A stretch of DNA of 64,000 bases from DATFQE01 sp963739085. Its GTDB lineage: Bacteria; Actinomycetota; Thermoleophilia; Gaiellales; Gaiellaceae. Made by a program: the position numbers and the translations under genes. A model generated the notes under the pieces. It saw only the letters and a program-made list of their open reading frames with translations, was not told where the DNA came from and did no database searches. The stretch spans positions 124,001 through 188,000 of the forward strand of contig CAVTZA010000004.1 of NCBI GenBank assembly GCA_963739085.1. Direction: 5' to 3'. Positions 42,747-51,268 of the stretch are shown here, piece by piece (position 1 is the first letter of the stretch; the number at the start of each line of letters is the position of its first letter).

Positions 42747-43520
42747 ATGGCCAACGAACTGCAGCGCGCGCTCGACTTCCTGGCGCTGGCCGACCACGGC
42801 GGAACACGCAGCGAGCCGTTCTCCTACGGCACCGCCGTCTTCGACGAGCGCCTGCCGAGGCGCTGGGACTCGAACTACCTGCTCGTCGAGCAGGTCCCGG
42901 ACGGAGTCGGAGCCGAGGAGCTGGCCGCCGAAGCCGATCGCGTGCAGGGAGCGGCAGGCCTCAGGCACCGCAAGCTCGAGCTCCGCGACGAGGAGGCCGG
43001 CGCACGGCTCGAGCCGCAGTTCCGGGCACTCGGTTGGACCGTCAACCGACACCTGCTGATGGCGCTGCATCGCACTCCGGACCGTGACCCGGACCGCGGC
43101 CGTGTCACAGAGGTCGACGCAGCCGCGCTCCGCGCGGTCCGGGCACGGCAGATCCACGGCTACGAGTGGGGCGCCGACCCCGAGGTGGTCGAGCAGCTCT
43201 ACGCGGCAAAGCTTTTCCTGCCCGAGGTGGTCGACGCGCGCTTCTTCGCCGTCGTGCTCGACGCGCAGCCCGTCAGCTGGACCGACCTGTACGTGTCGGA
43301 CGGCACCGCTCAGATCGAGGACGTCGGCACGCTCGAGGAGCACCGCGGCCGCGGCTACGCGAGTGCCGTCGTCCTGCACGCCGCCGAGGAGGCGCGCGCG
43401 GCCGGGGCAGACCTCGTCTTCCTGGTCGCCGACGACGAGGACTGGCCGAAGGAGCTGTATCGCAAGCTCGGCTTCGACGAGCTCGGCCGCGTCTACGAGT
43501 ACCTACTGGCGCGCTCGTGA
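42747..43520 (+). CDS. GNAT-family N-acetyltransferase
   Basis: 257 aa. The N-terminal half is degenerate. The C-terminal half (about residues 120-257) holds the acetyl-CoA site: QIEDVGTLEEHRGRGYASAVVLHAAEEA (motif A with R/Q-x-x-G-x-G/A) and LYRKLGFDELGRVYEY (motif B). The two-domain arrangement is common in actinobacterial GNATs. Its stop overlaps the ABC ATPase start (GTGA), so it is translationally coupled to an exporter. Its substrate may be the exported compound or a self-protection target. That is inference. Confidence 0.8.
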   Translation: MANELQRALDFLALADHGGTRSEPFSYGTAVFDERLPRRWDSNYLLVEQVPDGVGAEELAAEADRVQGAAGLRHRKLELRDEEAGARLEPQFRALGWTVNRHLLMALHRTPDRDPDRGRVTEVDAAALRAVRARQIHGYEWGADPEVVEQLYAAKLFLPEVVDARFFAVVLDAQPVSWTDLYVSDGTAQIEDVGTLEEHRGRGYASAVVLHAAEEARAAGADLVFLVADDEDWPKELYRKLGFDELGRVYEYLLARS

Positions 43521-44353
43521 TCTTCGCCGCCCGCGGTCTCGCGAAGCAGTACGGGCGGGTGAACGCGCTCGGTGGAGTCGACCTCGACGTCGACACGGGC
43601 GAGCTTGTGGGCCTGCTCGGCCCCAACGGCGCGGGCAAGTCCACGCTCGTGAAGATCGCGGTCGGCCTGGTGCGGCCCTCGAGCGGCTCGGCGGTGGTCT
43701 GCGGAGCCCCGGCCGGCTCGACGGCCGCCCGGGCGTCACTGGGCTACCTCGCCGAGCTGTTCCGCTTCCCCGGCTGGTACAGCGCTGACGAGCTGCTGGC
43801 ACTGCATCAGCGCCTCGCCCACTCGAACGGCGGCCTGGCGGAACGGACCGAGCTGCTCGAGCTCGTCGGCATGGCAGACGCACGCGACAAGCGCGTCGAG
43901 GCCATGTCCAAGGGCATGCAGCAACGGCTCGGGATCGCCCAGGCGCTCCTCGGCTCGCCGAAGCTCCTCTTCCTCGACGAGCCGACCAGCGCCCTCGACC
44001 CGGCGGGCCGGCGCACGGTGCGACGGCTGCTCGAGCGGCTCAAGGCACGCGGCGTCTCGGTGCTGCTGAACTCGCACCTGCTCAGCGAGGTCGAGCTGGT
44101 CTGCGACCGTGTCGTCATCCTCCTCGACGGCAAGATCGTCGCCCAGGGCGCACCCTCGGAGCTCAGTCGGTCGCGCGGCGTCGAGATCGAGACCGACGAG
44201 GGCGTTCGGCTGTTCGAGACGGCCGGACGCGAGGACGTGCCGCACCTCGTCGAGCGCCTCGTGGGCGAGGGCCGCCGCGTGTACGGCGTCCGACTGCTCA
44301 CGTCCACGCTCGAGGACGTCTACCTCGAGTACGTGGGCGAGGAGGCCGCATGA
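43517..44353 (+). CDS. ABC transporter ATP-binding protein
   Basis: 278 aa from GTG 43517. Walker A GLLGPNGAGKSTLVK (about residues 35-49), Q-loop region near LGYLAELFR, signature AMSKGMQQRLGIAQALLG, Walker B LLFLDEPTSALDP, and a switch histidine in LLNSHLLSEVE. This is the CcmA/NatA-type ATPase of two-gene exporters. The Q-loop glutamine is replaced (LAELF), as in several Nos/Gld-like members. Coupled to the permease by ATGA. Confidence 0.92.
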   Translation: MIFAARGLAKQYGRVNALGGVDLDVDTGELVGLLGPNGAGKSTLVKIAVGLVRPSSGSAVVCGAPAGSTAARASLGYLAELFRFPGWYSADELLALHQRLAHSNGGLAERTELLELVGMADARDKRVEAMSKGMQQRLGIAQALLGSPKLLFLDEPTSALDPAGRRTVRRLLERLKARGVSVLLNSHLLSEVELVCDRVVILLDGKIVAQGAPSELSRSRGVEIETDEGVRLFETAGREDVPHLVERLVGEGRRVYGVRLLTSTLEDVYLEYVGEEAA

Positions 44354-45201
44354 CAGACGGGCTCACGATCGTCGGCTACGCGCTCCGGGAGAGCGTCAGA
44401 AAGCGGATGTTCCACGTCGTCATCCTCCTGACGGCCGGGTTCGTCGCGCTGTTCTGGCTGGGCACGAACGAGCTCTTCCAGGAGGTCGACACGATCACGC
44501 CGCCCGACGGGATCGACGCCACGACGCTCGTCGGCGCGACGGTCCTTGGCCTGGGCATGTTCGGGACGCTCTTCCTCGGGACAGTGCTCGCCGTGTTCCT
44601 GACCCTCTCGGCCGTACGCGGGGACGCCGAGCGCGGGCTGCTCCAGCCGCTCGTCGTGCGGCCACTCGGGCGCGGCACCTTCCTCGCCGCGCGCTTCGCG
44701 GGCGCGGCGGCCGTCTGTTCGCTCTACGTGACCGCCGTCTACGCAACGATCGTCGCCGTCGTGTGGATCGAGGGCGACTGGGGGCCCGATCGACTCGTCA
44801 CGCCCGCTCTCGAGCTCGCCCTGGCTGTGTCGATCCTCGCCGGCCTCTCGCTGCTCGGCTCAGTCTTCCTCTCCGCGACGGCGAACGGGGTCGCGGTCTT
44901 CATGGTCTTCGGCGCCGGCCTCGTGGCCGGACTGCTCGGGCAGATCGGTGAGGCGCTCGACTCCGAGACGCTCCGCGGAATCGCGCACGACGCCTCCTGG
45001 ATCCTGCCGTTCGAAGCGCTCTACCAGGACGCATTGCACCGGCTGACCGCCGATACGACAGGCTTCACCGGCTTCGTCCTGCAGCTCGGCCCGTTCGGCG
45101 GCGCCCAGGCCGGCGGCGGCAGCCTGCTGCCGTGGGTCGCCGCCTACCTCGCGCTACTCGCCGCCGCGGCGCTGACGGGCTTCGCGCGCAAGGATCTCTA
45201 G
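44350..45201 (+). CDS. ABC transporter permease
   Basis: 283-aa membrane protein with six or so helices: residues ~20-40, 62-95 (GATVLGLGMFGTLFLGTVLAVFLTL), 120-145, 155-180, 185-200 and 255-275. An extracytoplasmic loop follows helix 1. The GxAERGLLQPLVVRPLGRG-like segment (DAERGLLQPLVVRPL) is typical of ABC-2/NosY-type permeases. Works with the preceding ATPase. The exported substrate is unknown. Confidence 0.88.
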   Translation: MTDGLTIVGYALRESVRKRMFHVVILLTAGFVALFWLGTNELFQEVDTITPPDGIDATTLVGATVLGLGMFGTLFLGTVLAVFLTLSAVRGDAERGLLQPLVVRPLGRGTFLAARFAGAAAVCSLYVTAVYATIVAVVWIEGDWGPDRLVTPALELALAVSILAGLSLLGSVFLSATANGVAVFMVFGAGLVAGLLGQIGEALDSETLRGIAHDASWILPFEALYQDALHRLTADTTGFTGFVLQLGPFGGAQAGGGSLLPWVAAYLALLAAAALTGFARKDL

Positions 45202-45226
45202 AACGCGCTCGAGCGGGTGCCCAGGC

Positions 45227-46093
45227 CTACTTCGGCCCGTCGGGGACGAACTCGGCCGGCAACCCCCGCTGCCGAAACCAGCTGACCATCGCCAGCTGCG
45301 GCGGCTTCTCCATCCCGTAGTGCATCGCGTCGACGAGAGCGATGTCGTGCTCCTCGGCCAGCTCCCGGAACGCCCGCACCTTGTCCTGGATCCAGTCGAT
45401 CCGGCAGTTCGTCGCCGCGTTGCCGGTGACGTAGGTCTGGCAGCCGCGCTCGATCGACTCGCCGAGGATGTCGACGTCCGCGCCGCCGCCGGCGACCACG
45501 GCCACACGACCTGCCTCGTACCGCGGCCGCGTGATCACGTGCACCTTGATCTCGGGCCCGAGGAACACGCGGAACGCCTCGGCCAGGCCCTCGAGCGAGA
45601 GCCGGCTCTGCCCGACGATGGCGGCGCCGCCGGGAATGCCGTCGGCGATCGGGAAGTACTCCTCGAGCGCCTCCAGGCCGACCCCTTCGGCGCAGAGGCG
45701 CGAGGGCGAGACCTCGGGATGCATGTCGAGCGGCGCGTGGGCGTGAAAGAACCCGCACGTGTGCTCCTTCAGCCGGACAAAGCTCTCGGGTGAGAGCGGC
45801 AGGAAGCCCGGCTCGTCCGCGAAGTCGAGCGGATGCTCGGAGAACAGCAGCGTCCCGGGCTCGAGGCCGCCGACGATCCGGTCGCTCGGGAAGACGCACG
45901 TCGCCACGCGCTCGACGTCGCCGGTGCCGCGCACCATCAGGCCGTTCCAGCGCCCCTCGTACCCTGGCTCGACGTGCTCGCGCCAGTAGTCGGTCTCGTA
46001 GACGGTCTCGAAGGCGGGCGCCCAGTCGTCGTTCTCCACCTCGGGGACGCGGAAGTACGCGTCGAGCTCGGCGACGAGGGCGTCGAGCCTCAT
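45227..46093 (-). CDS. Nif3-like dinuclear-metal protein
   Basis: 288 aa from ATG 46093, overlapping the ligD stop (ATGA). The NIF3/YbgI family shows metal-binding residues in SEHPLDF, HAHAPLDMHP and, near the C-terminus, TYVTGNAATN and DAMHYGMEKPP. The first helix LDALVAELDAYFRVPEVENDDW is the family start. Members bind two metal ions, and a GTP cyclohydrolase-like or hydrolase role has been proposed but not settled. Coupling to ligD is notable but unexplained. Confidence 0.83.
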   Translation of the reverse strand: MRLDALVAELDAYFRVPEVENDDWAPAFETVYETDYWREHVEPGYEGRWNGLMVRGTGDVERVATCVFPSDRIVGGLEPGTLLFSEHPLDFADEPGFLPLSPESFVRLKEHTCGFFHAHAPLDMHPEVSPSRLCAEGVGLEALEEYFPIADGIPGGAAIVGQSRLSLEGLAEAFRVFLGPEIKVHVITRPRYEAGRVAVVAGGGADVDILGESIERGCQTYVTGNAATNCRIDWIQDKVRAFRELAEEHDIALVDAMHYGMEKPPQLAMVSWFRQRGLPAEFVPDGPK

Positions 46094-48417
46094 TGCAGCG
46101 CCTTGAGGGCGCGAGCCAGCGACTGCTTGGTCGTGAGCACCCCCTCGAACAGGTCTCCGTCGCGCTCCACGCGCTCCAGCACGGCGTCCATCGTGAAGGA
46201 GGCCGGGTCGAGCGACTCGTTCACCTCCTCCCAGCGCAGCGGCGTCGAGACGGGCGCGCCGGGCTTCGGCCGGACCGAGTAGACCGAGGCGATCGTCTTG
46301 CCCTCGCCGTTCTGGTTCGCGTCGATCAGCACGCCTCGGCGCTTCGCCTTCGACCACTCGGTCGTGGCGAGCCGGGGGTGGGCCCGCGCGATCGCGCCGG
46401 CCACGATCTCGGCGAAGCGGCGCGTGTCGGCGTAGGTCGAGCGGCGGTCGATGGGGACGAGCACGTGGATACCTTCGGAGCCGCTCGTCTTGGCGAACGA
46501 GGCGAGCTCGAGCACGTCGAGCGCCTGCTTGATCAGGAGCGCGACCTCCACCGTCTCTCCGAAGCCGACGTCAGGCGACGGATCGAGGTCGAAGAGCACC
46601 CAGCCGGGCCGCTCGGGCTTGTCGATCCGCGAGTACCACGTGTTGCAGTCGATGCAGCCCATGTTGATCATCCAGAGCAGCGACAGGTCGTCGTTGACGA
46701 CCGGCGCCTGGATCTTCCGTCGCTGCCGCGGCGACTCGCGCGTGCTGACGACGATCTCGACCCGCTTGATCCACTCGGGCATGTGCGTCGGCGCGTCCTT
46801 CTGGAAGAAGAACTTGCCGTTCCAGCCGTCGGGATAGCGCTTCATCGTGAACGGCCTGTCCTTGAGGTGCGGGACGAGCACCGGCGCGACATCGCGGTAG
46901 TAGCGGATCAGGTCGCCCTTGGTGATCCCCTCCTCGGGCCAGAACGGCTTGTCGAGGTTGCTGAGCCGCAGCACGCGCTTGCCGCGACGAATCTCCGGCC
47001 CGAGCGGCTCCTCGCGATGAACCTGCTCCGGCGCCTTGTCCTCACGGATCCCCTGGTAGCTGGGCGCGCGGAGGTGCCCGTCGTGCGTCCACTCGACGAA
47101 CTCCACCTCGGCGACGACCTTCGGCTCGACCCAGACGACGTCGCCTTTGCGCACCTTCGGCATCTTGGGCACCTCGGCGAAGGGCGCATCGGATCGCTGC
47201 AACGGCTTCAGCAGCTTCAGCAGCTTCTCGATCTCCTGGTCGGTGAAGCCCGTGCCGACGTTGCCGACGTAGCGCAGCTCGCCGCCTTCGTACGTCCCGA
47301 GCACGAGCGCGCCGAAGCTTCCGGCGCGGCGACCCTGCCCCTTCGTGTAGCCGGCGATCACGAACTCCTGCCGGCTATGGGTCTTGATCTTCAGCCACTC
47401 GGTCGTCCGCTGTCCCGGCTTGTAGCGCGAGTCGCGCTTCTTGGCGAGCACGCCCTCGTAGTCCTGCTGCTTCGCCGCTTCGTACAGCCGCTCGCCGTCC
47501 TCGAACGCCTCGGAGATCTGGACGTCGGCCTTGCGCGCGTCGAGCAACTGCTCCAGCCGCTCTCGCCGCTCCACGAGCGGCAGGTCGACGACCGGCTCGC
47601 CCTCCACCTCGAGGACGTCGAAGACGACGTAGATGTAGCGGGCGTCCGGCTTCCCCTGCTGCATCGCCGAGAACGTGGCCCGCCCCTGGTCGTCGAGGGC
47701 GCAGATCTCCCCGTCGAGCACGCAGTCGGGCGTCCTCACCGCGCCCTCGAGCGCCCGCTTGACGGTCGGGAAGCGCGGCGTGAGGTCGTTGTCGTTGCGG
47801 CTCAGGAACTCGGCGTTACCGCCGCGCACGTACGCGATCGCCCGGTAGCCGTCCCACTTCACCTCGTACAGCCACGCCTCGCCCTTCGGCAGCTCCTTCG
47901 AGAGCGTGGCGAGCATCGACTTGTACCGGCGTCGGGCAGCGCTCGCCTGTGGAGCGCTGTCGTCGCGCTTGCGCAGGATCAGCCAGTTCTTCGGGTTGCC
48001 GTCGAGCTTCGCGGGGACGAGCGTCCAGGTCCCCTCCAGCCGCTCGCCGTGGAGCCGCACGGTCAGCCCGCCGTCCTTCTTCTCCTCGACCAGCTCGTAC
48101 GTCCCGCGGTCCCAGATCTCGACCGTCCCGGCGCCGTAGTTGCCCTTGGGGATCTCACCCTCGAAGTCGGCGTAGTCGAGCGGGTGATCCTCGACGTGGA
48201 CCGCGAGCGCGCGCTGGCCGGGCTCGAGTGGGATGCCCTTGGGCACCGCCCAGCTCGCGAGCGCCCCGTCGCGCTCGAGGCGAAAGTCGTAGTGGAGCCG
48301 CCTGGCGTCGTGTCGCTGCACGACGAAGACGAGCTCCTTGCCGCGCTTCTCCGACCCGAACGGCTCGGGAGTCCCCTGCGGGTCCCGCTTGCGCCGATAG
48401 TCACGAAGGGACGTCAT
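46090..48417 (-). CDS. ligD: LigD: phosphoesterase-ligase-polymerase for non-homologous end joining
   Basis: 775 aa. Domain order is 3'-phosphoesterase (about 1-160: FVVQRHDARRLHYDFRLE, with HVEDHPLDYADFEG), ATP-dependent ligase (about 180-480: YEVKWDGYRAIAYV with the adenylated lysine, LDGEICALD, EGVLAKKRDS, TTEWLKIK) and primase-like polymerase (about 495-775: FWPEEGITKGDLIRYY, LLFDLDPSPDV-type metal site as VLFDLDPSPDVGF, GSEGIHVLVPI). This order matches Pseudomonas LigD, not mycobacteria. No Ku gene is in the window. Confidence 0.94.
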   Translation of the reverse strand: MTSLRDYRRKRDPQGTPEPFGSEKRGKELVFVVQRHDARRLHYDFRLERDGALASWAVPKGIPLEPGQRALAVHVEDHPLDYADFEGEIPKGNYGAGTVEIWDRGTYELVEEKKDGGLTVRLHGERLEGTWTLVPAKLDGNPKNWLILRKRDDSAPQASAARRRYKSMLATLSKELPKGEAWLYEVKWDGYRAIAYVRGGNAEFLSRNDNDLTPRFPTVKRALEGAVRTPDCVLDGEICALDDQGRATFSAMQQGKPDARYIYVVFDVLEVEGEPVVDLPLVERRERLEQLLDARKADVQISEAFEDGERLYEAAKQQDYEGVLAKKRDSRYKPGQRTTEWLKIKTHSRQEFVIAGYTKGQGRRAGSFGALVLGTYEGGELRYVGNVGTGFTDQEIEKLLKLLKPLQRSDAPFAEVPKMPKVRKGDVVWVEPKVVAEVEFVEWTHDGHLRAPSYQGIREDKAPEQVHREEPLGPEIRRGKRVLRLSNLDKPFWPEEGITKGDLIRYYRDVAPVLVPHLKDRPFTMKRYPDGWNGKFFFQKDAPTHMPEWIKRVEIVVSTRESPRQRRKIQAPVVNDDLSLLWMINMGCIDCNTWYSRIDKPERPGWVLFDLDPSPDVGFGETVEVALLIKQALDVLELASFAKTSGSEGIHVLVPIDRRSTYADTRRFAEIVAGAIARAHPRLATTEWSKAKRRGVLIDANQNGEGKTIASVYSVRPKPGAPVSTPLRWEEVNESLDPASFTMDAVLERVERDGDLFEGVLTTKQSLARALKALQ

Positions 48418-48421
48418 TTTC

Positions 48422-48494
48422 TGTGGACTACTACCGAAACTGTGTCCGTCTGGACACCACTACCCGGGGAAAACGCTGTGGATGCTGTGGAGAA
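48422..48494. promoter_or_regulatory. ligD upstream region with palindrome and TGTGGA repeats
   Basis: A perfect palindrome GTGTCC-GTCT-GGACAC (48442-48457) lies 25-40 bases before the ligD ATG and could be an operator. Three TGTGGA hexamers (48422, 48477, 48486) include TGTGGACTA and TGTGGAGAA, each one base from the actinobacterial DnaA box complement TGTGGACAA. Function not established. Confidence 0.35.
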
Positions 48495-48498
48495 ACCT

Positions 48499-48518
48499 AC
48501 GTGCGCCACTACGCACGT
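48499..48518 (-). terminator. Hairpin spanning the accA stop codon
   Basis: ACGTGCG and CGCACGT form a perfect 7-bp stem around a 6-base loop that contains the accA TAG. On the minus strand a short T-rich stretch (GGTTTCTCC) follows. It ends the ten-gene run before ligD and is the most likely terminator there. Confidence 0.5.
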
Positions 48519-49477
48519 TGAGTCTGTGGTTCCGCGACCGCCTCGGCGAAAACCCCGAGCGCGCGGTAGCGGTCGCGCCGGCGGCGGCGCAGCTCGGGCC
48601 CATCGAGGTCGCGCAGCTCGTGCAGCGAGGCCTCCAGCGAGGTGGCGAGCAGCTGCGCGGCGGCGTCGTAATCGGTGTGCGCGCCGCCCTCCGGCTCCGG
48701 GACGATCGCGTCGATGATCCCGAGCTCGAGGCAATGGACGGCATCCGGGCGGAACGCGGCAGCGGCCTTCTCGCGCTCGCCCGCGTCGCGCCAGAGGATG
48801 GCGGCGCAGCCCTCGGGCGAGATCACGACGTAGATCGCGTTCTCCTGCATCAGCACGCGGTCGGCGAGCCCGATCGCGACCGCGCCCCCAGAGCTGCCCT
48901 CGCCGATGATGCAGGCGGCGATCGGCACGGTCAGCCGCGCCATCAGCGCCTGCGAGCGGGCGATGGCGCCGCCCTGGCCGTGCTGCTCCGCCGCGACGCC
49001 CGGGTAGGCGCCCGGCGTGTCGATCAGCGAGATGACCGGGAACCGATGCCGCTCGGCGATCTCCATCACGCGCATCGCCTTGCGGTAGCCCTCGGGGTGC
49101 GTCATGCCGAAGTTGCGCTTCGTGCGCTCGTGGATGTCCCGGCCCTTCTGCGTGCCCATGAACGCCACCGTCCGGCCCCTGAAGCGGCCGATTCCGGCGA
49201 CGAGAGCGGGATCCTCCGCACGCGCGCGATCGCCGTGGAGCTCGACGAAGTCCTCGAGCATCCGCTCGACGTAGTCCAGGACGTACGGCCGCTCCTCGTG
49301 CCGCGCGAGCTCGACGGAACGCCAGATCTCCTCGTCGCTCGGCTCCTCGGAGATGCGGTCGAGCTGGCGCTGCAGCCGCTCGAGCTCACCGGAGAGGCGC
49401 GCGCCGCCGAGCAGACGCAGGTTGCGGAGACGGCTCAGGCGCTCGCGGAGGCGGAGCTCGGCTTCAGCGTTCGCCAT
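48509..49477 (-). CDS. accA: Acetyl-CoA carboxylase carboxyltransferase subunit alpha
   Basis: 322 aa from ATG 49477, overlapping the accD end by 14 bases. The N-terminal helices (LRERLSRLRNLRL, LERLQRQLDRI) and the crotonase-fold core (DRARAEDPALVAGIGRFRGRTVAFMGTQKG, NFGMTHPEGYRKA, LIDTPGAYPGVAAEQHGQGGAIARSQ, GEGSSGGAVAIGLAD) are canonical. With AccD it transfers the carboxyl group from biotin to acetyl-CoA to make malonyl-CoA for the fab genes upstream in the same run. Confidence 0.95.
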   Translation of the reverse strand: MANAEAELRLRERLSRLRNLRLLGGARLSGELERLQRQLDRISEEPSDEEIWRSVELARHEERPYVLDYVERMLEDFVELHGDRARAEDPALVAGIGRFRGRTVAFMGTQKGRDIHERTKRNFGMTHPEGYRKAMRVMEIAERHRFPVISLIDTPGAYPGVAAEQHGQGGAIARSQALMARLTVPIAACIIGEGSSGGAVAIGLADRVLMQENAIYVVISPEGCAAILWRDAGEREKAAAAFRPDAVHCLELGIIDAIVPEPEGGAHTDYDAAAQLLATSLEASLHELRDLDGPELRRRRRDRYRALGVFAEAVAEPQTQRA

Positions 49478-50309
49478 GGTCGAAAAGCCCCAGTAGCCGG
49501 CCGACGGACCCGCGCAGCTCGGGTCGGGGGACGATCGCGTCGATATGCCCGAAGCGGACGTTCGACTCGGCCCGGCCGAAGTCGTTCGGCAGCTTCTCAC
49601 GCGTGGTCTGCTGGACGACGCGCGGTCCGGTGAACGACATCAGCGCGCCGGGCTCCGCGAGCAGGACGTCGCCGAGGCTCGCGAAGCTCGCGAGCACGCC
49701 CGCAGTCGTCGGGTGCGCCATGACGCTGATGAAGCCACAACGTGCATCGCGGAGGTCCTCCACGGCGCAGACGGTCTTCGGCAGCTGCATCAGCGACAGG
49801 ATCCCCTCCTGCATGCGGGCGCCGCCCGAAGCAGTCACGGAGACGAGCGGGACGCCGCGCTCTGCGGCGCTGTCGCACGCGCGCACGAACTTCTCGCCGA
49901 CGACGCTGCCCATGGAACCGCCCATGAACGAGAAGTCCATCACGGCGAGCTCGCACGGATGCTCCTCGATGCTCGCCTGGCCGACGACCATCGCGTCGCC
50001 GAGCCCGGTCGACATCTCCGCCTCGACGAGGCGCTCCGTGTAGGGCCGCAGGTCGAAGAAGGTCAGCGGGTCTTCCGAGCGCAGATCGGCGTGCTCCTCG
50101 ACGAAGCTGCCGTCGTCGACGAGCTGCGCGATCCGCGAACGGGCGCGCACCGGGAAATGGTGGCCGCACTGCGGGCAGACGCGTAAGTGCTCGTCGAGCT
50201 CGTCGTCGCGGTAGTGCGATCCGCACCCCGGACACGTGTTCGGATGCGGCTTGCCCTTGTCGGGCTCGGGCAGGTTCTTGTGCTCGATAGAGACGTCGAT
50301 CCGGGCCAC
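49464..50309 (-). CDS. accD: Acetyl-CoA carboxylase carboxyltransferase subunit beta
   Basis: 281 aa from GTG 50309. The N-terminal zinc ribbon CPGC...CPQC (about residues 26-48) is complete. The core shows VGEKFVRACDSAAERGVPLVSVTASGGARMQEGILSLMQL and HPTTAGVLASFASLGDVLLAEPGALMSFTGPRVVQQT, typical of AccD. It pairs with accA directly downstream. accB/accC are not here, but birA, which biotinylates AccB, is at 57252. Confidence 0.95.
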   Translation of the reverse strand: MARIDVSIEHKNLPEPDKGKPHPNTCPGCGSHYRDDELDEHLRVCPQCGHHFPVRARSRIAQLVDDGSFVEEHADLRSEDPLTFFDLRPYTERLVEAEMSTGLGDAMVVGQASIEEHPCELAVMDFSFMGGSMGSVVGEKFVRACDSAAERGVPLVSVTASGGARMQEGILSLMQLPKTVCAVEDLRDARCGFISVMAHPTTAGVLASFASLGDVLLAEPGALMSFTGPRVVQQTTREKLPNDFGRAESNVRFGHIDAIVPRPELRGSVGRLLGLFDHGER

Positions 50310-50316
50310 GGTCGCG

Positions 50317-51096
50317 TCAGTCTAATCCGAGGGCAGCGGTCAGCCGGGCCAGCTTTGGGACGTTCTCGGCCTCGGGGACGGCACCGGTGATCCCCAGGCC
50401 GAGGAGCGACGCCCGAACGCGTGCGGACGCCAGGAACTCCTCCGCCGCGGACAGCGTGAGGCCGTCCGGCTCGGGCATGAACGACGCGAACTCGCCCGGC
50501 TCCAGCACGTCGCAGTCGAAGGCGACGTACGCGCCGGTCGTCCCTTCGAGCGCGGCCTCGAGACCGACCGAGCCCAGGTGCAGCCCGCTCCCAGCGATGA
50601 AGTCCTCCTCCGGCGGGTCGAGGTTCCGCGCGCCGACCAGCACGACGTCGGCGGCGTTCACCGTCTCGGCGTCGAGCAGCATCCGGAGCGGCATGCCCCA
50701 CTGGTTGCCCGAGGGCGAGCTCTCGGGCGTGTTGAGGTCGCCGTGGGCGTCGAGCCAGATCACGGCGACGCGGCCGTGCCGGGACACGAGGCCGGTGACG
50801 GCGCCGACGTGCGAGCAGCAACACCCACCGAGGACGATCGGGCGCTCGGGCAGCTCGGCGGCAATCGCGAGCGTCTGCTCGTGGAGCGAGCCCTCCTCGA
50901 CGACGGCTGCCTCGGGGTACGGCAGCGGCAGCCGGGCCGCGCCGGCCATCGACTCGCCGCCCTCGCCCCACGCCCGGGGGACACGGACGAGGCCGGCCGC
51001 GTAGCGGCGGCCGCACACGTGGCACTCGTACTCGGGGCCGAGCGCGACCGCCGTGTAGGTGCCGCAGTCCGGGCACTTCGCGCGCAGGCGGCTCAC
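50317..51096 (-). CDS. Arginase/agmatinase-family protein with N-terminal zinc ribbon
   Basis: 259 aa from GTG 51096; the longer open frame is only repeat element. A ribbon CPDC (about residues 8-11) and CHVC (about 25-28) precedes the ureohydrolase fold. Metal-site motifs: WLDAHGDLNTPESSPSGNQWGMPL and FDCDVLEP fit the family. The first motif GGDHS is altered to GGCCCSHVGA, so one metal ligand may be moved or changed. Substrate could be arginine, agmatine, a guanidino compound or formyl-type ureide. It sits between a GNAT gene and accD, with the structured repeat directly against its start codon. Confidence 0.75.
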   Translation of the reverse strand: MSRLRAKCPDCGTYTAVALGPEYECHVCGRRYAAGLVRVPRAWGEGGESMAGAARLPLPYPEAAVVEEGSLHEQTLAIAAELPERPIVLGGCCCSHVGAVTGLVSRHGRVAVIWLDAHGDLNTPESSPSGNQWGMPLRMLLDAETVNAADVVLVGARNLDPPEEDFIAGSGLHLGSVGLEAALEGTTGAYVAFDCDVLEPGEFASFMPEPDGLTLSAAEEFLASARVRASLLGLGITGAVPEAENVPKLARLTAALGLD

Positions 51097-51268
51097 TGAG
51101 CTCGTTCCGGAGTCTGGCCTCGTCGCCGGGGTGCGATGGGTGGTGCGAGGCAAGGACGCAGGGAGCGTCCGGGTGGCTGGGACGCGTAGCGTGGGCGCGA
51201 CTGAGGACGCCGCCTCGCGCCGTCCAGCGCGGCCCGGCGGCACAGCGCTTGACTCCGGAGCGAGCTCA
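51097..51268 (+). repeat. Structured repeat element, copy 3
   Basis: 172-bp element, the only sizeable gap in a ten-gene run. The arms TGAGCTCGTTCCGGAGTC (51097-51114) and GACTCCGGAGCGAGCTCA (51251-51268) pair over 18 positions with one G-U, but share no sequence with the arms of copies 1 and 2. The core is conserved, with GTCGCCGGG/CCCGGCGGC (51122-51130, 51233-51241) and GGACGC/GCGTCC (51154-51159, 51165-51170). The right arm includes the stop codon of the GNAT gene and the left arm abuts the arginase-like GTG. Confidence 0.85.

Noticed and set aside
48422..48494. Replication origin
   Set aside because: Only three imperfect boxes, no AT-rich unwinding region, no dnaA/dnaN/gyrB nearby.
45790..48717. 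975-codon open frame on the plus strand
   Set aside because: Antisense of ligD and the Nif3-like gene; long only because high-GC third positions suppress stops.
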